DNA of 64,000 nt. Origin: Oscillospiraceae bacterium. GTDB lineage: Bacteria > Bacillota > Clostridia > Oscillospirales > Acutalibacteraceae. A model generated the notes under the pieces. That model searched no databases. It was given only the letters and a program-made list of their open reading frames with translations, and was not told the origin of the DNA. Shown piece by piece: positions 18,079 through 27,200 of the stretch. The translations under genes were made by a program, and so were the position numbers. Each line of letters starts with the position of its first letter. Positions within the stretch are counted from its first letter, which is position 1. Location: the NCBI GenBank assembly GCA_031288555.1, contig JAITRE010000019.1, positions 1 through 64,000 of the forward strand, read 5' to 3'.

Positions 18079-18106
18079 AAACTACCTCGTTTGGGGTAGT
18101 TTTTTA
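18079..18106 (+). terminator. rho-independent terminator
   Basis: AAACTACC, short loop, GGTAGTTT followed by T's, 65 bases after the PKTG gene. Same stem core as the minus-strand terminator at 14753-14783. Confidence 0.9.
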
Positions 18107-18184
18107 TTACTTTCAAGAAATTATTAAAAATGCAAATATCAAAAGCAGTTTATTTTAATGTATTATAAAAATAAATTTTCATCT

Positions 18185-19348
18185 TCAATCTATTAAACAA
18201 ACAACATGTGCATATATAGCCTTTTCTTCTCCACTTATGCCAAGCCCTTCATCAGTACTAGCTTTTATATTTATTAAGTCTTTGCAAAATCCACATGCAT
18301 TGCTTATATTTTCTTTCATTTCTTCCACGTAAGGTGAAAGTTTTGGTTTTTGAGCCACAATGCAACAATCTATATTTACAAGTTCATAGTTACTTTTTTT
18401 TACTTTTTCATACACTTTTTTTAAAAGCTTTATGCTATTAATATTTTTATATTTTTTTTCAGTATCAGGAAACATATTGCCTATGTCTCCTGCGCCAAAA
18501 GCCCCAAGCAAAGCGTCAATTATAGCATGAGTTAATACGTCAGCGTCTGAATGCCCACTTAGACCTTTGTTGTGAGGAATACAAACGCCACCAATTATAA
18601 GTTTTTTACCTTCGATTAAAGGATGCAAATCGTATCCATAGCCTACTTTTGTTTTTTTCTTGTTCAAAATTTTTTGCGCAAATTCTAAATCTTCAGGTTT
18701 TGTAATTTTAAAATTAATTTCATTTTCTTTTAACAAAAAAACTTTTTCATTAATATTTTCGATAAGTTGACAATCATCTGTATAATCTTTTTTATTTTTT
18801 ATTGCTGTATTCATCCCTTTTAAATAAAGTGATTTTTCAAAAGCTTGTGGAGTTTGAATTTTAAATATATCTTTTCTGTTGATAGTTTTTTCAACGTAAC
18901 CTTCATTATTTACTTTTTTAATTGTGTCATTTAAAGCATTACAAACAGCAACAGCATTGTGTTTTTTGCTAGCGTTTAAAATTTTTACAACTACTTTTTT
19001 TGAAATTAAAGGTCTAGCTGAGTCGTGAATAACAAAATGTGTTATGTTATTAGAGCATGATAAAACACCTGAGAAAACTGAACCTTGCCGTGTTTTAGAT
19101 CCAATTGCAACTTTTTTAAATTTGTGAATTTTATATAAATCAACTATTTTTAAAATTTTTTCTTCGTCATCTTTTTGAGCTACTACTATAATTTCTTTTA
19201 TATCATTTATCTTGTTAAATATTTCTAAGGAGTAGCATATAATTGGTTTAGATGCTAATTCTAAAAAAGGTTTACGAATTTTAGTTTTCATTCTAGAAGA
19301 TTCGCCTGCGGCAACTATGATTGCTGCAAAAATATATTTTTTATACAA
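18185..19348 (-). CDS. ispDF: bifunctional IspD/IspF of the MEP isoprenoid pathway
   Basis: 387 aa, TTG start with AGGAA eight bases upstream. The N-terminal half (1-215) is the CDP-ME synthase with nucleotide motif IVAAGESSRMKTKIRKPF and HDSARPLIS. The C-terminal half (about 225-387) is the MEcPP synthase with GYDLHPL, SGHSDADVLTHAIIDALLG and the ASTDEGLG motif; zinc ligands Asp and His of DLH and the later His are present. The fusion carries out the third and fifth MEP steps. The pathway intermediates feed undecaprenyl phosphate for wall synthesis. Confidence 0.96.
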   Translation of the reverse strand: MYKKYIFAAIIVAAGESSRMKTKIRKPFLELASKPIICYSLEIFNKINDIKEIIVVAQKDDEEKILKIVDLYKIHKFKKVAIGSKTRQGSVFSGVLSCSNNITHFVIHDSARPLISKKVVVKILNASKKHNAVAVCNALNDTIKKVNNEGYVEKTINRKDIFKIQTPQAFEKSLYLKGMNTAIKNKKDYTDDCQLIENINEKVFLLKENEINFKITKPEDLEFAQKILNKKKTKVGYGYDLHPLIEGKKLIIGGVCIPHNKGLSGHSDADVLTHAIIDALLGAFGAGDIGNMFPDTEKKYKNINSIKLLKKVYEKVKKSNYELVNIDCCIVAQKPKLSPYVEEMKENISNACGFCKDLINIKASTDEGLGISGEEKAIYAHVVCLID

Positions 19349-19520
19349 GTTTATATTTCCTCTAACTATTTTAATAATTAAATTTTAAACAATAGTTGTT
19401 AAAATTTTAAAAGTAAATTTACTTTAATTTTATTAAAGCTGCTATATAAAACAAAAGCTTTATAAACAAAGAGATTTAAAATATACTGTTTTTTAAAAAA
19501 TAAATGGAGGTACAAAGTAA

Positions 19521-20015
19521 TTGTATCAATTATTAGAAAACTTAACAAATAATTTTAGTTTATTTATGCCGGCGGAAATTGTAATATTTCTGCTTTCTAT
19601 TTGTCCTTTGATAGAACTAAAAGGAGGATTAATAGCTGCTGCTTTGTTAGGGGTTAATTGGAAGGTTTCTCTTTTAGTTTGTTTTTTGGGAAATATATTT
19701 CCTGTTATATTCATACTTTTATTTATTAAAAAAATTTTAGCATTTTTTAAAAATACGAAATTAATGAAATTTGTTGAAAAAATAGAAGATAAGGCTGATA
19801 AAAAAAGTAAAGAAGTTTTAAAATACAAGCGCGTTGGACTTATGTTGTTTGTTGCAGTACCACTGCCAGGCACAGGTACCTGGACAGGATCTTTAATAGC
19901 CTCGTTTTTAAATATGAAAATTAAAGATGCTTTTATATCTATTACTATAGGTAGTTTTATTTCAGCAATTTTAATGGCTGTAGCATCCTACGGTTTGCTT
20001 GGAATTTTTATGTAG
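19521..20015 (+). CDS. small multidrug-export-like membrane protein (COG2426)
   Basis: 164 aa, TTG start with TGGAGG ten bases upstream. Several membrane helices; family motifs CPLIELKGGLIAAALLG near 28-44 and PLPGTGTWTGSLIASFL near 115-131, which give two inverted re-entrant-like repeats. The family (PF06695) is annotated as a small multidrug exporter but its true substrate is not established. Stands alone. Confidence 0.85.
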   Translation: MYQLLENLTNNFSLFMPAEIVIFLLSICPLIELKGGLIAAALLGVNWKVSLLVCFLGNIFPVIFILLFIKKILAFFKNTKLMKFVEKIEDKADKKSKEVLKYKRVGLMLFVAVPLPGTGTWTGSLIASFLNMKIKDAFISITIGSFISAILMAVASYGLLGIFM

Positions 20016-20224
20016 TTTTTTTATATGTTTGTAAAGTAAAAGCAAAATTTAGTAATTCATATTGCCCAAATAAATTATATCTAAGTTAATTTTTAAAAAT
20101 AATAAAAATTTATTTTTTCAACTTTAATAAAGCATAAACATGTTTCATATTTTAAAAATGCAATAAAAACTTTAAGAATAAATTAATTATAAGATTTTTT
20201 ATTAAAACAGGTGGGTGCAGAAAA

Positions 20225-20800
20225 ATGATGAATTATATTTTTGGAGCTTTGTTTGTTATTAGTGTAATTTCCGCAATAATAACGGGACGTTTGGAAGAAG
20301 TTTCTAATTCTATTCTTTCTGGAACAAATGAAGCTGTAAAATTAACAATTTCTTTGCTCGGAATGATGTGCTTTTGGACTGGGATTATGAAAATAGCAGA
20401 TAAAGGTGGTATTACAATTTTGCTTGCAAATTTTTTTTCACCAGTTATGCGTTTGTTATTTCCAGATTATAAAAAAACAAGCCCCGCGATTAAAGCTATA
20501 TGCATGAATATTACCGCAAATTTTTTAGGCCTTGGAAATGCTGCAACACCGATGGGAATTGCGGCGATGAAAGAAATGCAACGAGAAAATCCTAAAAAAG
20601 AAATTGCAAATAATAGTATGGCGATGTTTGTGATAATAAATACAGCTTCAATACAATTAATTCCTACAACGATGGCAATTTTAAGAAAAGTCCACGGGAG
20701 TACATCTCCTTTCGATGTCATGCCTTGTGTGTGGATTTCTTCAGCTGTTGCTTTGCTGATTGGCATAATTTCAGCAAAAATTTTAGAAAAGAGAGGATAA
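20225..20800 (+). CDS. spmA: spore maturation protein A
   Basis: 191 aa integral membrane protein with the nucleoside-recognition (gate) fold. Conserved stretches: GTNEAVKLTISLLGMMCFWTG near 34-54 and NFLGLGNAATPMGIAAMKEM near 95-115. In B. subtilis SpmA and SpmB are needed for spore core dehydration and heat resistance. spmB follows after four bases, so they form one operon. Confidence 0.94.
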   Translation: MMNYIFGALFVISVISAIITGRLEEVSNSILSGTNEAVKLTISLLGMMCFWTGIMKIADKGGITILLANFFSPVMRLLFPDYKKTSPAIKAICMNITANFLGLGNAATPMGIAAMKEMQRENPKKEIANNSMAMFVIINTASIQLIPTTMAILRKVHGSTSPFDVMPCVWISSAVALLIGIISAKILEKRG

Positions 20801-20804
20801 AACA

Positions 20805-21323
20805 TTGGACAAGATCGGTCCTTTTTTTCTTCCAGTTTTAGTTTTATTGATCGTAATTTTTGGGTTCACAAGAAAAGTGCAAATTTTTGATGTGTTTGTT
20901 GAAGGGGCAAAAGATGGGCTTGAGTCTACTTTCTACATAATTCCGTCTTTAATAGGACTTATAACATCTATAAATATGATAAAAGCATCGGGTGCTTTAG
21001 ATGTTTTTACTTCTTTTATAGCTCCCTTTGCAAATAAAGTAGGAATACCGGTTAAAACTATTCCTCTTTTTCTGTTAAGACCCATATCAGGTAGTGGTTC
21101 GATGGCATTTATTAACCACATTTTTTCTAGCTGTGGACCCGACAGCTTTGTTGGAAGAGTCACTTCTGTTATGATGGGGTCTACAGAAACAACTTTCTAC
21201 GCTATAGCTGTTTATTTTGGATCGGTCGGAATTAAAAACACCAGGCACACAATACCTTCAGCACTTTGCGCTGATTTAACAGGTTTTTTAATGTCTATTC
21301 TACTTGTAAAACTTTTATTTTGA
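20805..21323 (+). CDS. spmB: spore maturation protein B
   Basis: 172 aa membrane protein, TTG start with AGAGGA seven bases upstream. Family motifs GAKDGLESTFYIIPSLIGLI near 34-53, LRPISGSGSMA near 95-105 and MMGSTETTFYAIAVYFGS near 125-142. Partner of SpmA. Intact reading frames of both argue that selection still acts on them even though the rest of the window looks like a reduced, host-bound genome. Confidence 0.94.
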   Translation: MDKIGPFFLPVLVLLIVIFGFTRKVQIFDVFVEGAKDGLESTFYIIPSLIGLITSINMIKASGALDVFTSFIAPFANKVGIPVKTIPLFLLRPISGSGSMAFINHIFSSCGPDSFVGRVTSVMMGSTETTFYAIAVYFGSVGIKNTRHTIPSALCADLTGFLMSILLVKLLF

Positions 21324-21366
21324 CAAATTTACTTACCTTTCTAAAATGGCACTTTAATTTTACAAA

Positions 21367-23181
21367 TTAAGTTTTTGATTTTCTTGCGCGTTGATTTTTG
21401 TCAAGAATTTTTTTTCTCATCCTTATACTTTTTGGAGTGACCTCTACAAGTTCATCATCTTTTATAAATTCAAGTGATTGTTCAAGACTCATCACCGAAT
21501 GGGGAGTGAGCTTTAAAGCGTCGTCTGAACCAGAGGCTCGCATATTTGTAATATGTTTTTTTTTGCATACATTTACGATTATATCATCAGATTTTGGGCT
21601 TACACCTACAATCATTCCTTCATAAACTTTAACTCCTGGGCCTATAAATAATCTTCCTCTATCTTGTGCTGCGTATAATCCGTATCCAGTTGTTTCACCT
21701 GTTTCGTGTGCTATGAGTGAACCTTGCTGGCGTCCTTTAATTTCTCCTTTGTAAGGTTCGTAACAGTCAAAAATATGATTCATAACGCCATTTCCGTTTG
21801 TATCTGTTAAAAACTCTGTACGATACCCCATAAGTCCCCGCGATGGTATTCTAAATTCCAAAATTGTCATTCCTGTTACTCGTGCCACCATGTTAACCAT
21901 TTCAGCTTTTCTTGTACCCAACTTTTCCATAACAGATCCAACATTATCGCTTGGCACTTCTAAAATTAAAAGTTCTATCGGTTCCATTTTTACACCATCT
22001 ATATTTTTCATTATTACTTGAGGGCGCGACACTGAAAATTCAAAATTCTGCCTTCTCATAGTTTCTATTAAAATAGAAAGATGAAGTTCACCTCTTCCTG
22101 AAACTAAAAATGTATCCGCATAATCTGTTTCTTCAACTCTCATAGCCACATTTGTTTCTATTTCTTTAAATAATCTGTCTCTTATATTTCTAGATGTTAC
22201 AAATTTACCTTCTTTTCCAGCAAATGGACTATTATTCACTATAAACATCATAGAAACAGTTGGTTCATCGATTTTTATAAATGGCAACGGGTCTGGATGC
22301 TCTTGATCACAAAGAGTTTCTCCAATGTTAAGATCTTCTATGCCAGCAACAGCTATAATATCTCCTAATTCTGCCATGTTATTTTCGACTCTTTTCAAAC
22401 CTTCAAACTGATATATTTTTGTTATTTTAATATTTTTTCTGCTTCCATCTTCTCGACATAAAACAAGAGGTTGACCTATTTTTAATGTTCCTCTTTCAAC
22501 TCTACCTACTCCTATTCTCCCGACATAATCATTATAATCAAGACTTGAAAATAAAACTTGTGTAGGTCCATTCATTTCTCCTTGAGGAGGAGATACTTCT
22601 TTTATTATAGTTTCAAATAATGGTTTAATGTCAGTGCTATCTTCTGAAAGATCAAAAGTTGCGTAACCTTTTCTAGCAGAAGCGTAAATGACAGGAAAAT
22701 CTAGTTGATCTTCATCAGCGCCAAGCTCTATAATAAGATCAAGTACTTCATCAACAACTTCTTTAGGCCTGGCTTGAGGTCTATCTATTTTGTTAACAAC
22801 AACAATAGGCTTTTTCCCAAGAGAAAGGGCTTTTTTAAGAACAAATCTAGTTTGCGGCATGCAACCTTCAAATGCATCTACTAGCAGTAAAACCCCATCT
22901 ACCATTGTTAATATTCTTTCTACTTCTCCACCAAAATCAGCATGCCCAGGTGTATCCACAATGTTTATTTTTATATCTTTGTAAATTACAGCGGTGTTTT
23001 TTGATAAAATTGTAATTCCGCGTTCTTTTTCAAGATCATTGGAATCCATAACTCTTTCGGTTACTTCTTCATTCGTCCTAAACACTCCACTTTGCCTGAG
23101 TAATTGATCAACTAATGTTGTTTTACCATGATCTACGTGTGCTATAATAGCGATATTTCTTAAATTTTCTCTTTTTTGCAT
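21367..23181 (-). CDS. typA: translational GTPase TypA/BipA
   Basis: 604 aa from the ATG nine bases inside the longest frame (AAAGGA is nine bases before it). G motifs: [12 protein letters not shown] near 15-26, [14 protein letters not shown] near 75-88, [10 protein letters not shown] near 130-140. EF-G-like domains follow, with the BipA-specific C-terminus ([27 protein letters not shown] written here in part: [18 protein letters not shown]). It binds ribosomes and aids large-subunit assembly under stress or cold. Convergent with spmB. Confidence 0.97.
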   Translation of the reverse strand: MQKRENLRNIAIIAHVDHGKTTLVDQLLRQSGVFRTNEEVTERVMDSNDLEKERGITILSKNTAVIYKDIKINIVDTPGHADFGGEVERILTMVDGVLLLVDAFEGCMPQTRFVLKKALSLGKKPIVVVNKIDRPQARPKEVVDEVLDLIIELGADEDQLDFPVIYASARKGYATFDLSEDSTDIKPLFETIIKEVSPPQGEMNGPTQVLFSSLDYNDYVGRIGVGRVERGTLKIGQPLVLCREDGSRKNIKITKIYQFEGLKRVENNMAELGDIIAVAGIEDLNIGETLCDQEHPDPLPFIKIDEPTVSMMFIVNNSPFAGKEGKFVTSRNIRDRLFKEIETNVAMRVEETDYADTFLVSGRGELHLSILIETMRRQNFEFSVSRPQVIMKNIDGVKMEPIELLILEVPSDNVGSVMEKLGTRKAEMVNMVARVTGMTILEFRIPSRGLMGYRTEFLTDTNGNGVMNHIFDCYEPYKGEIKGRQQGSLIAHETGETTGYGLYAAQDRGRLFIGPGVKVYEGMIVGVSPKSDDIIVNVCKKKHITNMRASGSDDALKLTPHSVMSLEQSLEFIKDDELVEVTPKSIRMRKKILDKNQRARKSKT

Positions 23182-23398
23182 TTTTTTCATTCCTTTTACT
23201 AATTTTTTAACGAGGTTTTAATTTTTGTATCCTCGCATTTATTTTGCTGTTTAAAGTTTTTGTGTTTATTTATTTTAAAGTACTACATATTAACTGTTTG
23301 CAAAGTAAATATACACTAATAAAAATTTGTAAACAAAAAAATATACTTCATAAAAAAGAAAACACTTATTTCTTGTTTATTATTTTGTTCATTAAAGG

Positions 23399-23887
23399 CT
23401 AAGTTAATTCACATATTTTATTATCGTTTAATATTAAATTGTTAACGCACACCGATATACACAAACAAACTATTTCAAACTTTTCATTTATAATTTCTAT
23501 TTCGTAATTGTTGCAAAAGTTTTTAAATATTCTAACCTGCTTCATAATAATTTGAGAGTCTTTATCCGTGACAGAAAATACATAAGGTTGAGAACTATTT
23601 TTAAATATCCAATCAATGCCACCTATATTGTAGCTTGGATTTTTGTGTAAACGATTTTCAAACAGGTTAATCTCTTTTATATTAGATTTTATAAGATAAT
23701 TGCTTATAAAAGGAAAAATTAGTTTTCTAATAAACGCAAGGCTTGTCTGTGAAGAATCTATGAGAAAAAATTTTTTGCCGATTCGAAAATTTTTGCCAAT
23801 TACTTTATATTTTCTGTTTCCAAAAACATCTAAAACAGAAAAACATTCTAAATATTTATCGTTTTCCCTTTTCATATAAAACTTCAC
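23399..23887 (-). CDS. LURP-one-related (YxjI-type) protein
   Basis: 162 aa, GTG start with GGAGG seven bases upstream. The run of short beta strands (MKFYMKREN, FSVLDVFGNRKYKVIGKNF, FFLIDSSQTSLAFIRKLIFPF, IDWIFKNSSQPYVFSVTDKD) matches the LURP-one/YxjI barrel family, which is related to tubby-like folds. Bacterial members have no settled function. It has more Cys residues at the C-terminus than usual (VCLCISVCV). It lies upstream of nothing obvious and 345 bases from the end of the giant Nif11-leader gene. Confidence 0.72.
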   Translation of the reverse strand: MKFYMKRENDKYLECFSVLDVFGNRKYKVIGKNFRIGKKFFLIDSSQTSLAFIRKLIFPFISNYLIKSNIKEINLFENRLHKNPSYNIGGIDWIFKNSSQPYVFSVTDKDSQIIMKQVRIFKNFCNNYEIEIINEKFEIVCLCISVCVNNLILNDNKICELT

Positions 23888-24231
23888 AAAGCGCCTCCTA
23901 AATTTTGAACACTAATATTTAAACAATTAGCAGATGTGAAAAAAATTTTATTTTAATCAATTAAAGTAATGTTTTAAACTTTTTAATAAAAATATAAAAA
24001 ACAAACTAAAATAAAAACAACTACTTTGACAAAATAAACTTAGCTTTAAATCACTGTTTTAACACATTTTATAATCAAAAAATAGTTTCAATCTTTGCGT
24101 GCATAGCAAAGTAAAACGAAAAAATTAACTTTGCATTTGTAGCATAGAAAAATCTTACCACATAAGTAGCTATCATTACAAGTTACTTCTTTTTAACAGT
24201 ACTTTTTGATGTTTGATTTAAATAAATTTTC
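23888..24231. other. gap after the giant gene
   Basis: About 340 bases between the end of the giant Nif11-leader gene and the start of the LURP-one gene. CAAAGT and ACTTTG around 24100-24135 could form a loose hairpin, but no clear terminator is seen. Confidence 0.4.
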
Positions 24232-27200
24232 CTATTTTCTAAATGTTTCTAAAATGTTGTGTACGACCCATGATCTGGTGTTTAGACTGGTATCAATTCC
24301 TCTATTTGATATTTCGATGTCAACTAAGGAATTTATTTTCGCGTCATCTTCTACATTCTCATTTGTTCCTTCTAAGTTTTTTAAAATTGCAGCTAAATTT
24401 TGAATCACATTCATAGCAGAAATCAACATTCCGTCATTTTCTAAAACTTTTAATTTTTTGTTATTGTCATTTGTATATTCGACTGCAATGTTTGGCATCT
24501 CGCTTATACGGCTTATCATAGGATTTTTTGCTGGGTCTACATTTTCTATATTAAATACTTGTTTGTCATAATCATATATTTTTCCTAATTCTTGAAATTT
24601 TAAAATTTCAAGTTTGGCATTATTAGTTTTAAAAAAATCTGTAAAATTGCCTTCAGCAGTACCGGTATATTTAACTTTTGGGTAGCTGTTTCCTGTACCA
24701 TCTGCATAAGAAAGAACTGGTTCATAACCATCAATACCTATTGCTTTAAAGACTTGTACTGCTTTATTTGCAATATCAAATATTTTAGGTAAAATAGCTT
24801 TATGACGGGTTTCAGTTACTGTTTCATTTATTTTAGAAAGCTCTTTACACATTTTTATTGAGTTTTCGTCCATAATTATATTTTTTTCTGCTTCTGTTTC
24901 AGTTGTTTTTTTGTTCGTTCCTTCCGTTACAGTAGAAATTATATTTTTTATTGTTTGTATTTCTGCCATAATTCCTGCTTTAAACTCTTTCTTCTTTGTT
25001 TCGCTAGCTTCATCTTTTTTAAAGAATACTTTATTTGTAAATTCTTGTTCGCCAGTTTTTTTTGTTAAATTTTCTGAAGTTACATTTGCTACCACACTGT
25101 TAATAGGTTTATTGGAATTGTCTTTTTGACCATCAGAAGACTTTTGATAATTATTGCTGACATTGCTGGTGTTTTCTACTGATAATGACGGATTAAATGT
25201 ATCAAAGTATTTTATCATACGCAGTGTACTTTTACTCTCATCTATGTTTGACTTATTTTTTTCTACATTTATTGACTGGCTAACAAATATTTCTTTTAAG
25301 TCACCTTCATTTTCTTTTTGAAATTCTTCTAAAAAATTATAAATTTTTGCAAAAATTTTTTTAAATTTTAAAGGTGTTTTGGTATCACTTATTTTTTGTA
25401 TATTTTCTTCTTCAGTAGTAATTCCCATAAAGGACTTAAATCCAAGTTTTATAAGAGCTTGAGTTAAAAATCTAGTATCGTTAACAGCTTCGTTAAGTTC
25501 ATCGGTTGTTTTAAGTTTTTCAAAATTAGTTTCTACATATGCTTTTAATCTTTCAGAAATATTTTTTAAATTACTTTCGCCTTCAGCAGATGTAGTTTTA
25601 GAAGATTTTAAGCTATTATAAGAAAATTTAAAACTTCCCTCGCTTTTAACTTTCGAAAGATTTTTAATTAAATTTGATTTTGAATAAGTATTTTGTAATT
25701 CTTTTGAAATTAAAGTTTCATTTGAATCGTAGTTTTGTTTTATTTTTAAAATTTCTTTATATAAACTGCCGCCGTCACTTTTGAAAGCTTCAAAAAAATT
25801 CATTTCGATTGTTTTGAAATCTAATTTTTGCACATTAGAAAAACGTGTACTGAACAGGTTATAAAAATTTTTAACTATATCCTCTTTTTTTTGTTTTAGA
25901 GACATTGCATCGTTTTCAAAAATTTCATTGCAAATTTTTGCTAAATTTAAAGCGACTTCTCTTCTAAAAGATAAATTGTCATTACATTCTGTGTTTTCAT
26001 CAACTGTTTTTAAACCAAATATTTCAAAAATTTCATTTGCAACTCTCGCTTCTTTTTGAGTGTACCTGACTCCTTTGGCTTTAAGTTTAGAAATAACATT
26101 TGAAACAGTGTCAAAGAAACCAGATTCTTTATCTAATTTAGCTATTTTAGTAAAAATTTTGCTCGCGTGAAAATTTGCAGCTTTTTTTGTTAGTTCTATT
26201 GAAGCAATTTTTATTATATTTTTTTCAGTTAAAGTTTCTTGATAGTTCTTTATTTGTTCATTATTTTTTCTTATTTCTTCACTTTTTGCTATATTAGCTG
26301 AGGAAATTGTTGAAATTTTTCCTATAATTTGTAGAATTTCATCATTATCTTTTTCTGTCGATAAAAGAGTTTTCCAAGCTTTGTAAGTCATCAGATCTGT
26401 GTTTTTATTACCTTTCTGGCTTAATAAACCTTGTATATTACTTTTGCTAGAAGAGTTTAAACTTTCCCAAGCAGCATCATATCCTTCTTTATCGCTAAGA
26501 ATACGAGCTATCATATCGTAAGAACTTACAGTAATTTTTTTACCTTCTGTGCCAACATCAAACACATGCATTGTTTTTTTCAATGTTTTTTCGTTTTTCT
26601 GTAATTCTTCTTCTACAGAAACAAAATGTGTTCCTATCTTAACGTTGTTTTCGTCAATTTCTTCATTTAATTTTATATTTTTTTCTTGTAATTGTTTTAT
26701 TTTTTTCGAAGCCTCGTTTTTTTCTATGTTGTCTATATTTTTATAATCTTGAAAACCAATATCAATGTCTGAAATATTTTCGTTGTTTGCATATAATTCT
26801 TCTAAAAAATTAATATAGTTTTTTTCATCTTGAAATTCTGGATTTAAATAAACATTTTTTTCTTGCTCTTTTTTTAAATCTTCAACTGTTTTTTCCATAT
26901 CTTTGATTATTTCTAGATTTTTCCTCATTGAATCTTTTTGGGTTGAAAATTTTTCTTTAAGATCTTCAAATTCTTTTTGACGTTCCTCTAATATCATTTT
27001 TTGAGATACTAAGTTTTCGTACTGATTGAAAAATTCTTCTAAATTCATTTTGAAAAAATCATTATCAAATTTAAGTGCAAATACATAATTATTTCCATTA
27101 ATATTTTGAACTATTGTACCGGCTCTCTCAGATTTTATGTCGCTTGCTATTTTGTCAATAATTTTATCAATTGAATCTTTAAAACTAGTACTTTTTTCTT

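Noticed and set aside
14437-18106. Insertion sequence or composite transposon explaining the repeated blocks
   Set aside because: No transposase, no terminal repeats with target duplication; the repeated blocks are a gene's own promoter, leader, coding ends and terminator.
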